Shown here: positions 8,531 through 16,913 of the stretch, piece after piece | Numbering within the stretch: the first letter of the stretch is position 1 | Layout: the number at the start of each line of letters is the position of its first letter | Program-made: the position numbers and the translations under genes | Source of the DNA: CAZFZT01 sp964523675 | GTDB taxonomy: Bacteria; Planctomycetota; Phycisphaerae; Phycisphaerales; SM1A02 | Assembly (NCBI GenBank): GCA_964523675.1 | Contig: CAZFZT010000003.1 | Location: 36,929 to 100,928, forward strand | DNA: 64,000 nucleotides | Direction of reading: 5' to 3' | Notes under the pieces: generated by a model | The model's database searches: none | Told to the model about the DNA's origin: nothing | What the model saw: only the letters and a program-made list of their open reading frames with translations

Positions 8531-8815
8531 CTACCGGCGAGGCCGTTTGCTCACGCGTGCCGAGCCGCCGAAACTTCCGATGTCGATGAGGATGGCGACG
8601 ATCACGATCACGAGGTAGAGGTCAGTCACCGAGCCGTGCGTGTTGATTGCGAAGGCGTAGGCGAGTGTCGTGAGCGGCAGGAAGAAGAAGCCGAGGATCG
8701 GCCAGACGAGCGAGACGCCTGAGTACGCCGAGTGCAGGTACCCCGTGAACAGGAACAGGAGCACGATGACGATCCGCGGCGTGATGAGCGCAAGCAGTGC
8801 GAGGATGCATCCCAT
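8531..8815 (-). CDS. Small integral membrane protein of unknown function
   Basis: 94 residues with three hydrophobic segments (CILALLALITPRIVIVLLFL; VWPILGFFFLPLTTLAYAF; LYLVIVIVAILIDIG) and a basic C-terminus (GGSARVSKRPRR). The start at ATG 8815 places the first helix at the N-terminus. It is convergent with the kinase gene, 51 bases from it. I do not recognise a named family, although three-helix proteins of this kind are common in bacteria. Confidence 0.7.
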   Translation of the reverse strand: MGCILALLALITPRIVIVLLFLFTGYLHSAYSGVSLVWPILGFFFLPLTTLAYAFAINTHGSVTDLYLVIVIVAILIDIGSFGGSARVSKRPRR

Positions 8816-8837
8816 ATGGACATGCTAGCGTGAGAGC

Positions 8838-9015
8838 GGTCGGCTGTTGGCTGTTGGCTGTCGGCTGTTGGCTGTCGGCTGTCGGCGGTCGGCGGTCGGC
8901 GGTTGGCCGTTGGCCGTTGGCTGTCACTCTCGTTCGACGTTTCCTCGTTTCCCTCTGCCCCTCTGCCCCTCTGCCCTCTGCCCCTTTGCCCCTTCGCCCC
9001 TTCGCCCTTCCACCT
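8838..9015. repeat. Composite intergenic repeat: GGCTGTT/GGCTGTC heptamers, conserved core, CCCCTCTG tract
   Basis: About a dozen degenerate heptamers of the type GGCTGTT, GGCTGTC and GGCGGTC run from about 8838 to 8921. They lead into the core CACTCTCGTTCGACGTTTC (8925-8943), followed to about 9015 by a pyrimidine tract of CCCTCTGC/CCCCTTCG units. The same three-part order recurs before ribD (9979-10067). The element occupies nearly the whole region upstream of nuoA. Confidence 0.85.
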
Positions 9016-9054
9016 TGAGGCAATCGCAGGGATCGCGTATTCTTCCACGTTCCA

Positions 9055-9447
9055 ATGCAACTGCCGTCCGCCAATCTCGACTCGTACCTTCCGATCGGCA
9101 TTCTCGTGCTGATGGCGGTGATTTTCGCTGTCGTGAATCTGATCGGCACGCACATTCTCGGGCCACGTCGCCAGGGCGCGGTAAAAGATTCGACATACGA
9201 AGCGGGCATGGAACCAATCGGCACCGCGCGTCGCCGCTTCAACATTCGCTTTTACATCCTGGCGATGACGTTTCTGGTCTTCGATGTGGAAATCATCTTC
9301 CTCTACCCATGGGCGGTCTCATTCACCCAACTGGCGCCGCAGTCGCCCGAGGCAGGATTGTTCCTCGGGCGCATCATGTTCTTCATTGCTGCATCGATCA
9401 TTGCGTACATCTATGCCTGGCGCAAAGGTGTGTTCCGCTGGGACTGA
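9055..9447 (+). CDS. nuoA: NADH-quinone oxidoreductase subunit A
   Basis: 130 residues, the normal size. Three membrane helices (YLPIGILVLMAVIFAVVNLI; FYILAMTFLVFDVEIIFLYP; LFLGRIMFFIAASIIAYIYA) and the family core YEAGMEPIGTARRRFNIRFY, then FLVFDVEIIFLYPWA with the conserved acidic residues. The Cys of the usual YECG is Ala here. NuoA is a small membrane subunit of complex I next to the quinone site. It normally heads an operon with nuoB, but the next genes are an opposite-strand STAS protein and ribD, so the gene stands alone in this window. Confidence 0.95.
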   Translation: MQLPSANLDSYLPIGILVLMAVIFAVVNLIGTHILGPRRQGAVKDSTYEAGMEPIGTARRRFNIRFYILAMTFLVFDVEIIFLYPWAVSFTQLAPQSPEAGLFLGRIMFFIAASIIAYIYAWRKGVFRWD

Positions 9448-9458
9448 CTTGAAGGGGA

Positions 9459-9506
9459 GGCATCGAGGCGTCGAGGCACCAAGGCATCAAGGCACCCAGG
9501 CACGGA
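9459..9506. repeat. Six tandem GGCAYCAA-type octamers
   Basis: Six consecutive octamers matching GGC-R/A-YC-R-A (for example GGCATCGA, GGCACCAA, GGCATCAA, GGCACCCA) start 12 bases after the nuoA stop. Similar broken runs occur at about 31615-31634 and 43060-43100. Confidence 0.85.
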
Positions 9507-9528
9507 GAGGTTTCACTGTCTCGCAGCT

Positions 9529-9876
9529 TCACTCGATCACGCACTCCATGCGACAGATGCGCAGCCAGCGGCGGAGCGCGGCTGAGGGAATGATTGTCAG
9601 TTGAGCGCCGGCAGCGCGGGTGCGGCGACGAATGTCAACGAGAACGGCGACGAACTTGGTGTCTGCATCGCTCACGTTGGACGCATCGATCACAAGGTTC
9701 TCGCACCTCTCACGCGCATTTCGCAGCCGGGCTGTTGCACACACCACGGCGCTCTGAGGCGTCATGTCGCCTTCAATGCGAACCCATGAAGCGGCGCTGG
9801 CGTCGCCTATGGCTGCGCGGCATGGCTCGCGCAAGCGAAAATAGGTTGCGATCGTAGCCATGGCGGGAGTATGCAC
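9529..9876 (-). CDS. STAS-domain-like protein
   Basis: 115 residues from GTG 9876; ATG 9861 is an equally possible start, and neither has a strong ribosome-binding site. The centre (ENLVIDASNVSDADTKFVAV, then LVDIRRRTRAAGAQLTIIP) follows the STAS pattern of a beta-strand with D-x-S-x-V-x-D, a helix, and a second strand. This is the fold of anti-sigma-factor antagonists and related signalling proteins. The phosphorylatable Ser of SpoIIAA-type proteins is replaced: the sequence is DADTKF where DSSGL is usual, so Thr is the nearest candidate. The match is moderate; it may be a divergent regulator of the many sigma/anti-sigma systems expected in this group. Confidence 0.6.
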   Translation of the reverse strand: MHTPAMATIATYFRLREPCRAAIGDASAASWVRIEGDMTPQSAVVCATARLRNARERCENLVIDASNVSDADTKFVAVLVDIRRRTRAAGAQLTIIPSAALRRWLRICRMECVIE

Positions 9877-9978
9877 TCACTCTTCTCTCTCCCGTTGGCG
9901 ATCTCGCTGTCCTCTTGATACTGATGAAACGGCAGCGGCCGCGATCTCGCTACCGGTATCTCATCCGGTTGTGAGAAT

Positions 9979-10067
9979 GGCCGGTGGCTGGTGGCTGGTG
10001 GCTGTCACTCTCTTTCGACGTTTCGACGCTTCGTCGTTTCCCTCTGTCCTTTCGTCCCTTCGTGCCC
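9979..10067. repeat. Second copy of the composite intergenic repeat, upstream of ribD
   Basis: GGTGGCT units (9979-10003) lead into the core CACTCTCTTTCGACGTTTC (10006-10024), one mismatch from the copy at 8925. A pyrimidine tract (CCCTCTGTCC, CGTCCCTTCG) then runs to about 10067, 31 bases before the ribD start. Confidence 0.85.
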
Positions 10068-10098
10068 ATGTTCGTGGCTGCGATACGATGATCGGCTC

Positions 10099-11211
10099 AT
10101 GCGAAGCGATCGCGACTATTTGCGTTCAGCGGCCCGGCTCGCTTTGCGCGGCCATGGACGCGCAGAGCCGAACCCGCTCGTCGGCTGCGTCATTGCTCAG
10201 CGCGACGGCAAGGTCGTCGGCTGGGGGTATCACGAGCGTTGCGGTGGGCCGCATGCCGAGGTCCACGCGCTGCGCCGAGCCGGGGCAGCGGCTCAGGGTG
10301 CGACTGCATACGTCACTCTCGAACCGTGCAACCACACCGGCCGGACCGGCCCATGCACGAAAGCGCTCATTGATGCAGGCATTGCTCGCGTCGTCATCGC
10401 ACGTGAAGACCCACACCCCGCAGCGAGTGGCGGAGCTGCGCGCTTGCGGCAAGCGGGTGTTGTCGTCGATGTCGTTGATACCTGCCCCGAAGCGATTGCA
10501 GTGAGCGATCCGTTTGTGTATCGCCAACGGACCGGCCTGCCGTGGGTGATCGCCAAGTGGGCACAGACGATCGACGGACGCGTCGCTACACGCAGCGGAC
10601 AAAGCCAGTGGATCAGCAGCGAAGCGAGCCGGCGAATGGTGCATCGTGAGCGAGGCCGCGTTGATGCAATCCTCACCGGGATCGGAACAGTGCTTCAAGA
10701 CGATCCGCTGCTCACGGCACGAGGCGTTCGCATCCGCAAGCGCGCCCGCAGAATAGTCGTCGATCCACTGCTGAAGACGCCAACGACGTCACAGATCGCG
10801 CTCACAGCTCGTGAGGTACCAACGACGATCGTTCATCAATCAGGGGTGAACGACGTCGAAAGCCGGGCTCAGACGCTAGGCAGTGCCGGAGCCGAGTTGA
10901 TCGGCATTCCGGGTGACCAGAACTCGTTCTCCCTTACGGACGCGCTTCGAACCCTCTCGGAACGACACGAGGTGACCAACGTATTGGTCGAGGCCGGACC
11001 GGGGCTGCTGAGCGGCCTCTTTGAAATGAACCTGGTCTGCGAAGCGTGGGTGTTCATGGCAGGACTGCTCCTAGGTGACGATGCGGCTTTGAGCCCGCTG
11101 AGGGGCTATCAACGAGATATTCTGGATCAGGCATTGCGGTTGGATTTGCTGAGCCACCGCCAACGGGGCGGGGACGCGATCCTGCGGTACCGTGTCAGAA
11201 ACGGCACTTGA
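10099..11211 (+). CDS. ribD: Bifunctional riboflavin biosynthesis deaminase/reductase RibD
   Basis: 370 residues from ATG 10099; the frame is open further upstream but that part is the repeat tract. The N-terminal deaminase domain (1-145) has the zinc motifs GPHAEVHAL and EPCNHTGRTGPC and the substrate segment EPNPLVGCVIA. The C-terminal reductase domain (from about 150) begins VIAKWAQTIDGRVATRSGQS and has DAILTGIGTVLQDDP and VEAGPGLLSGLFE. Together they catalyse the second and third steps from the GTP-derived pyrimidine to the ribitylamino-pyrimidine of riboflavin synthesis. Length and domain order are normal. No other rib gene is near. Confidence 0.95.
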   Translation: MRSDRDYLRSAARLALRGHGRAEPNPLVGCVIAQRDGKVVGWGYHERCGGPHAEVHALRRAGAAAQGATAYVTLEPCNHTGRTGPCTKALIDAGIARVVIAREDPHPAASGGAARLRQAGVVVDVVDTCPEAIAVSDPFVYRQRTGLPWVIAKWAQTIDGRVATRSGQSQWISSEASRRMVHRERGRVDAILTGIGTVLQDDPLLTARGVRIRKRARRIVVDPLLKTPTTSQIALTAREVPTTIVHQSGVNDVESRAQTLGSAGAELIGIPGDQNSFSLTDALRTLSERHEVTNVLVEAGPGLLSGLFEMNLVCEAWVFMAGLLLGDDAALSPLRGYQRDILDQALRLDLLSHRQRGGDAILRYRVRNGT

Positions 11212-11347
11212 GTCCCGGCACCCGCCGCAGGAACTCGAATTAGCGGCCCCCCGGACCGGTTTTACTGGCAGTGAAAACAATTGCCATTATGATGTCCTAG
11301 TGGCTCATTTGCCGCAGTTTGGTTTGGGAATGGAGCAGGTGGAAGAC

Positions 11348-13108
11348 ATGGGCCTTTTGACACGACTGGCATCTCAAGCGCCTCTGCTACTGGCAACAAC
11401 AGTTGGCCTTTGCAGCCAAGCGTTGGGTGATAGCCAGATCAGCATGCCGAATCGGGCTGTGGAGGCCAATATCAGCGATGGCTTCCTCCCGATCGGCCCA
11501 ATCGCTTCAAGCTGGACGGCGGCTGGCGGCGCAGCTGGCGACTTCAACAACGATGGCCTCCCGGATTTGTTTCTCGTCAAAGGCAGCGCGTCAACGGATC
11601 GACTCTTCATGAATCAGGGCGACGGGTCCTTTTTGAATAAGGGCCTTGAGTGGGGGCTGACGCAACAGCATTCCGGCAACGGCGCCGCGGTCGCTGATTA
11701 CGACGGTGACGGGTGGCTTGACATTTATGTCACGAGTTTCGGCGATGTCGGCGACCCCGGGTATACCCCCGGTCGCAACAAGCTGTATCGCAATATGGGC
11801 GGAACGGGCTATGTCAATGTTGCCTTGGATGCTGGCGTCGCCTGGATTCATGCAGTGCATCCAGCCGGGCACGGAGCGTGCTGGGGAGACTACAACCTTG
11901 ATGGTCGTCTCGACCTCTTCGTCGCACTCTGGTGGCCGAGCGGCGCACTGCCGCAGAAGTTGTTCAAGAACAAAGGCGACGGCACCTTTGCCGACGTGTC
12001 GAATGCGGCAGGGATCACCGGAGACATCTGGGGCTTCCAAGCGGCCTTCGCAGATATGAACGGCAACGGCTGGCCGGACTTGCTCCTGTCAGCCGACTTC
12101 AAGACTTCGCGGTACTGGCGCAACAACGGCAACGGCACCTTTACCAATCTGGCCGCTCACCCTTCATCCCCCAACTGGCCCGGCAACGGGACGGGGCAGG
12201 ATTCCAACGGGATGGGGCAGGCCATTGCCGATGTGAACAACGACGGGCTGCTCGATTGGTATGTCACGTCGATCTATCCATCCTTTCATGCGCCGTATGA
12301 CGGCAACATGCTGTATATCAACCAGGGCGAACACACCTTTGAGGAAGTGTCAAAGAATGTTGATGTTTATGATGGCGGGTGGGGCTGGGGTGCGGTCGCC
12401 GTCGATCTTGACCATGACGGCCGCGTCGAGTTGGTCGAAGTCAACGGCCGACCCACTGCGCCTTGGAACGCAGTACCCCCGCGTCTCTTCCACAACAATC
12501 CCGATGGCACGTTCGAAGATATTGGCCCGGCTTGTGGCATGACGCATCTCGACCAAGGTCGCGGTCTCATCCGCTTTGATTTCGATCGCGATGGGCAGCA
12601 GGACTTGTTCGTAACGAACTACGGCCATCCATGGCGACTCTACCGCAATGAAACCGCGAACGCAGGCAATTGGATCGGCATCAGCTTCGACACCTCCAAC
12701 AACCCGCTCCTCCCGCCCAGCGGCTACAACACACATGTCAGGTTGACGGCGAACGGTGAAGCGCAGGTGCGCTACATGCACAGCGACCCGAGCTATCTCG
12801 CAACAAGCGAACTCAATGTTCACTTTGGTCTGGGCGCGGCGCAGATCATCGAAGAAATTGTCATCACATGGCCGCGCGGGTACGTGACGACTTTGCACAA
12901 CGTGCCGGTAAATCAGTACCTCGAGATTACGAGCCCCGCACCTGCGGATCTCAACGCTGACGGATCGGTTGGCGTGCCGGATTTGTTGCTGCTCCTCTCC
13001 AAATGGGGAGCTGTGACCGACGCGCATGATCTCCATGCTGACCAAAACAACGATCACAATGTCGGCGTGGCGGATCTGCTCATCGTACTGAGTCAGTGGG
13101 GTTCGTGA
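11348..13108 (+). CDS. CRTAC1-like propeller protein with ASPIC/UnbV domain and dockerin-like tail (copy 2)
   Basis: 586 residues from ATG 11348, preceded by AGGTGGA at about 11336-11342 and followed by a signal peptide (LLTRLASQAPLLLATTVGLC). The open frame extends back into ribD but only this start gives an export signal. FG-GAP/VCBS loops (GDFNNDGLPDLFLV, DYDGDGWLDIYVTSFG, DYNLDGRLDLFVALW, DMNGNGWPDLLLSADF) are followed by ASPIC/UnbV (about 445-530) and two EF-hand loops (DLNADGSVGVPDLL, DQNNDHNVGVADLL). The first gene of a three-gene tandem set, 28 bases before the next. Bases 12650-12913 are about 94% identical to 16243-16506 in the third gene, far above the similarity elsewhere. Confidence 0.88.
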   Translation: MGLLTRLASQAPLLLATTVGLCSQALGDSQISMPNRAVEANISDGFLPIGPIASSWTAAGGAAGDFNNDGLPDLFLVKGSASTDRLFMNQGDGSFLNKGLEWGLTQQHSGNGAAVADYDGDGWLDIYVTSFGDVGDPGYTPGRNKLYRNMGGTGYVNVALDAGVAWIHAVHPAGHGACWGDYNLDGRLDLFVALWWPSGALPQKLFKNKGDGTFADVSNAAGITGDIWGFQAAFADMNGNGWPDLLLSADFKTSRYWRNNGNGTFTNLAAHPSSPNWPGNGTGQDSNGMGQAIADVNNDGLLDWYVTSIYPSFHAPYDGNMLYINQGEHTFEEVSKNVDVYDGGWGWGAVAVDLDHDGRVELVEVNGRPTAPWNAVPPRLFHNNPDGTFEDIGPACGMTHLDQGRGLIRFDFDRDGQQDLFVTNYGHPWRLYRNETANAGNWIGISFDTSNNPLLPPSGYNTHVRLTANGEAQVRYMHSDPSYLATSELNVHFGLGAAQIIEEIVITWPRGYVTTLHNVPVNQYLEITSPAPADLNADGSVGVPDLLLLLSKWGAVTDAHDLHADQNNDHNVGVADLLIVLSQWGS

Positions 13109-13136
13109 TCGGCTCTTCTTGTGGAGGCCATGAGCG

Positions 13137-14909
13137 GTGAATCGATCAGAAGTGAATATGCGCCATCAGGAGAGTATGGAGAGGCAGTTGCAGGGCACTA
13201 CGCTCGCAGGAGTGCTTGCGCTCGCCGGGACATGCGGCGCAGCGCCACCCCAAATGCCGGAGCGAGCGGCTGACGTGGGCTTAGTGGGATCCTTCACGCC
13301 GAACATGCAGATTGCGACTGGACAGGCGTGGATGTTCGCCGGCGGCGCAATTGCGGACTTCAACAAGGACGGCTTTGCCGATGCGTACCTGATTAGTGGC
13401 GGCAATGTGCTTGATCACCTGTATATGAATCAAGGCAATGGCACGTTCGTTGACGAAGCCACCGAATGGGGCCTGACTGACGTTCATTGCGGCAACGGCG
13501 CTTCAACCGCTGATTACGACGGCGATGGTCATGTCGATCTGTACGTGACCAGTTTCGGCAACCTGGGGGATCAGGGTGGCGCCCCAGGACGCAATAAGCT
13601 GTATCGAAACACCGGGCAGGGCACGTTCGTCGATGTGGCAGCCGAAGCAGGTGTCGCGTGGGTCAATCCCCACCACCCCTGCGGCTATGGTTCATGCTGG
13701 GGGGATTACAATCTCGACGGACACCTTGACATGTATGTTGCATGTTGGTGGAACTGGATTTTCCCTAAGTCAGGCGTCTTGTTCCGGAACTCTGGCAACG
13801 GCACCTTCGAAAATGTCACCAAGGCGGCTGGCGTTCATGACGTGGGTGTGCTGGGTATGCAAGCCACGTTCACCGATATGAATGGCAACGGCTGGCCGGA
13901 TCTGCTGTTGGCCGGCGACTTCGGCACCAGCCGCTACTATCGCAACAACGGCGACGGCACCTTCACAAACATCACCCTCCAATCCGGGACCAACCTGACC
14001 TTCGACGGCATGGGCACGGCTATCGGCGACGTTGACAATGATGGACTGCTGGATTGGTACGTCACCGCCATTTGGCCCACGCAGCATCCGACAGGCAACA
14101 CGCTCTACATGAACCAAGGCGGGCACATTTATACGGAGATAGCTGCCGCTGCAGGTGTACGGGATGGTGGCTGGGGCTGGGGAACGGTCGCCGTGGACCT
14201 TGATCATGACGGCTGGCTCGAGCTTGCAGAAGTCAACGGCCGGCCGGCAACAGGCATCTGGTCCTTCGACCCTCCGCGGCTCTTCCACAACAACGCCGAC
14301 GGCACCTTCACCAACATCGCCATTGAAAGCGGCATGTCGCATCCGGATCAAGGTCGCGGCCTGGCTCGAATCGATGCAGATCGTGATGGCCGGCAGGATC
14401 TGATCGTCATGAACTTCGTGCAGCCAGCCAGGTTCTATCGCAACGAAACACCGGACGTGGGCAATTGGATCGGTATCAGTTTCGATACATCGGACAACCC
14501 TTTGCTTGCGCCGAATGGTTTCGGAACGCATGTCAAAGTCGATGCCGGCGGTAAAGCGTATGTCCGGTACATGCACGGCGATCCGAGCTATCTCTCGACG
14601 AGCGAGCTCAATGTCCACTTCGGACTCGGCGATGCCCAGGTGATTGACACGATCACCATCACTTGGCCGCGCGGCTATGTCACGACGCTGCACGATGTGC
14701 CGGTGAATCAGTACATGGTGGTGAAGAGTCCAATCCCTGCGGACCTGACGGCAGACGGCTCTGTCGGTGTCGCGGATCTGCTTGAACTCCTCTCCAAATG
14801 GGGACCCGTGCCCTCCGCGCTTGACAAGTATGCCGACCTGGACAATGACGGTAACGCTAACGTCGGAGACCTCATTTTTCTCCTCGCAAACTGGGGGTCG
14901 AGCAAGTAA
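13137..14909 (+). CDS. CRTAC1-like propeller protein with ASPIC/UnbV domain and dockerin-like tail (copy 3)
   Basis: 590 residues from GTG 13137, with GGAGG at 13122-13126. Later in-frame ATGs at 13158 and 13176 are alternatives. The N-terminal signal is weakly shaped (QLQGTTLAGVLALAGTCGAA). The FG-GAP loops are like those of its neighbours (DFNKDGFADAYLISGG, DYDGDGHVDLYVTSFG, DMNGNGWPDLLLAGDF). The ASPIC/UnbV part ends ITWPRGYVTTLHDV, and the tail is DLTADGSVGVADLLELLSKW and DLDNDGNANVGDL. It lies 22 bases before the next gene, so the three are probably one transcript. It does not share the high-identity tract that links copies 2 and 4. Confidence 0.87.
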   Translation: MNRSEVNMRHQESMERQLQGTTLAGVLALAGTCGAAPPQMPERAADVGLVGSFTPNMQIATGQAWMFAGGAIADFNKDGFADAYLISGGNVLDHLYMNQGNGTFVDEATEWGLTDVHCGNGASTADYDGDGHVDLYVTSFGNLGDQGGAPGRNKLYRNTGQGTFVDVAAEAGVAWVNPHHPCGYGSCWGDYNLDGHLDMYVACWWNWIFPKSGVLFRNSGNGTFENVTKAAGVHDVGVLGMQATFTDMNGNGWPDLLLAGDFGTSRYYRNNGDGTFTNITLQSGTNLTFDGMGTAIGDVDNDGLLDWYVTAIWPTQHPTGNTLYMNQGGHIYTEIAAAAGVRDGGWGWGTVAVDLDHDGWLELAEVNGRPATGIWSFDPPRLFHNNADGTFTNIAIESGMSHPDQGRGLARIDADRDGRQDLIVMNFVQPARFYRNETPDVGNWIGISFDTSDNPLLAPNGFGTHVKVDAGGKAYVRYMHGDPSYLSTSELNVHFGLGDAQVIDTITITWPRGYVTTLHDVPVNQYMVVKSPIPADLTADGSVGVADLLELLSKWGPVPSALDKYADLDNDGNANVGDLIFLLANWGSSK

Positions 14910-14931
14910 ACTGTTGCTAGAAGTAGGGATC

Positions 14932-16701
14932 ATGCCGAACAAGAACCACGCCAAAATCATTCTGATCACCGCTGTTGCCGTTGTGACAGGCGCCCGGGGT
15001 GATGACACGATCGGCCTTCCATACATGCCCGATCGCTCGCAGGAAGTCAACTTCCATCATGTCTTCAAGCCGAACCTGAACATTGCGCTCGGAATCGCTT
15101 GGACGTTCTCTGGGGGTGCCGTCGCAGATTTCAATGATGATGGGTTTCCCGATGCGTTCGTCGTCAGTGGGGGAAACAGCCCCTCGACCAAGCCAGACCA
15201 GTATCAGCTCGATCGCCTCTTCATCAACCAAGGTGATGGAACATTCGCGAACGAAGCGGAAGCGTGGGATCTCACGCAGATTCACTGTGGAATCGGAGCC
15301 GGAGCAGCAGACTATAACAGCGACGGCTACGTCGATCTTTATGTCACCAGCTTTGGTGACCTCGGAGACGTGGGCGGCGAACCAGGCCGCAATAAACTGT
15401 ATCGAAACAACGGCGGCAAGTCGTTCACGAACGTCGCCACTGAAGCAGGCGTCGCATATGACAGCCCGACGCTGCCTGCAGGTTATGGCGTTGCGTGGGG
15501 AGACTACAACCTGGACGGCCACCTCGACCTTCATATCGCGTGCTGGTGGCCTCTACCAAGTCCTCAATCTTCAGTGCTCTACCGCAACAACGGTGACGGA
15601 ACCTTTACAAACGCCACCGTTGAAGCAGGTGTCTATGACAACACCGTCTTCGGATACCAAGGGGCGTTTGCTGACATGAACGGCAACGGCTGGCCGGATT
15701 TGCTTCTCGCGGCCGACCTTCTCACCAGCCGTTTCTACTCCAACGACGGCGATGGAACATTCACCAACATCACACATTCGACGGGCACTGGTGTGGACTT
15801 TCACGGCATGGGTCAAGCCATCGCGGATGTGAACAACGACACGCTCTTCGATTGGTACGTGACGTCAATTCATACGGGGAGTCCGACCTCGCCGGGCAAC
15901 ACGTTGTATATGAACCAGGGGAACAACCAGTACATCGAGATGGGCTACAAAGCGGGTGTGATCGACGGCGGGTGGGGCTGGGGCACCGTTGCGGTCGATC
16001 TGAATCACAACACCCGCGTAGACCTCGTCGAGGTGAACGGACAACATGCCATGCCCTGGGCAGTCATTCCGCCACGATTGTTCTACAACAACGGCGACAC
16101 CTCGTTCACTGACATCGCCATCGAAGCTGGGATGTTCCACCAGGATCAGGGGCGAGGGCTCGCACGCATCGATGCCAATCGTGATGGATTGCAGGATCTG
16201 ATCGTCATGAATTATGTCTTTCCATCGCGCTTCTATCGCAACGAAACCGCGAACGCAGGCAATTGGATCGGCATCAGCTTCGATACCTCCAACAACCCGC
16301 TCCTCCCGCCCAACGGCTACAACACACATGTCAGGTTGACGGCGAACGGTGCGGCGCAGGTGCGCTACATGCACGGCGACCCAAGCTATCTCGCAACAAG
16401 CGAACTCAATGTTCACTTCGGACTCGGCGCGGCGCAGGTCATTGAAGAGATCGTCATCACCTGGCCGCGTGGGTACGTGACGACTTTGCACAACGTGCCG
16501 GTGAATCAGTATCTGGAAGTCGCAAGCCCCTCCCTTGCCGACCTGAATGCAGATGGCATCGTCGGGGTACCTGACCTTCTCAAACTGCTCTCATTATGGG
16601 GCGCGGTGATTTCGGCGCACGACCTCCATGCCGACATGAACAACGACGGCATTGTTGGCGTCGCCGACTTGCTGCTCTTGCTGGCGCAGTGGGGCTCGTA
16701 G
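14932..16701 (+). CDS. CRTAC1-like propeller protein with ASPIC/UnbV domain and dockerin-like tail (copy 4)
   Basis: 589 residues from ATG 14932, with GTAGGGA just upstream. Signal peptide KIILITAVAVVTGARG. The propeller loops include DFNDDGFPDAFVVSGG, DYNSDGYVDLYVTSFG, DYNLDGHLDLHIACWW and DMNGNGWPDLLLAADL. The C-terminal ASPIC/UnbV segment (16243-16506) is nearly the same in DNA as that of copy 2. The tail has the two EF-hand loops DLNADGIVGVPDLL and DMNNDGIVGVADLL. The last gene of the tandem set; a secreted protein of unknown function. Confidence 0.88.
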   Translation: MPNKNHAKIILITAVAVVTGARGDDTIGLPYMPDRSQEVNFHHVFKPNLNIALGIAWTFSGGAVADFNDDGFPDAFVVSGGNSPSTKPDQYQLDRLFINQGDGTFANEAEAWDLTQIHCGIGAGAADYNSDGYVDLYVTSFGDLGDVGGEPGRNKLYRNNGGKSFTNVATEAGVAYDSPTLPAGYGVAWGDYNLDGHLDLHIACWWPLPSPQSSVLYRNNGDGTFTNATVEAGVYDNTVFGYQGAFADMNGNGWPDLLLAADLLTSRFYSNDGDGTFTNITHSTGTGVDFHGMGQAIADVNNDTLFDWYVTSIHTGSPTSPGNTLYMNQGNNQYIEMGYKAGVIDGGWGWGTVAVDLNHNTRVDLVEVNGQHAMPWAVIPPRLFYNNGDTSFTDIAIEAGMFHQDQGRGLARIDANRDGLQDLIVMNYVFPSRFYRNETANAGNWIGISFDTSNNPLLPPNGYNTHVRLTANGAAQVRYMHGDPSYLATSELNVHFGLGAAQVIEEIVITWPRGYVTTLHNVPVNQYLEVASPSLADLNADGIVGVPDLLKLLSLWGAVISAHDLHADMNNDGIVGVADLLLLLAQWGS

Positions 16702-16913
16702 CATCAATGAAGCATTGCTCAAGGTCCGCGTGACCGCGTGGAAACTTGCGATCGCCCGGCTGCCCTGTGGTTGTCGTGCCACACCCTTCGGCGAAGACCG
16801 CGGCCGACAACGCAACTCGGCCTCGAGGTTCTGGATGCCCGGGGATGGCGACCGCTATACTCACGCTCTTCGCCCGCTCCACGTCTTTTTCCGCGGAACC
16901 CACTTAGTCATCA

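Noticed and set aside
9991..10098. Extended N-terminus of ribD
   Set aside because: This part translates the pyrimidine repeat and has no homology to RibD; ATG 10099 places the deaminase domain at its usual position.
13770..15050. Long antisense frame over the CRTAC1-like genes
   Set aside because: No domain, no ribosome-binding site, and it runs through two real genes; the repeated Asp/Gly codons make the opposite strand stop-poor.
11348..16701. Repetitive loops in the CRTAC1 genes considered as a CRISPR array or DNA repeats
   Set aside because: They are degenerate protein-coding FG-GAP repeats, not direct repeats with unique spacers.
16702..16913. A small gene between the CRTAC1 set and putA
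   Set aside because: Frames here are short and without a ribosome-binding site or recognisable protein pattern.
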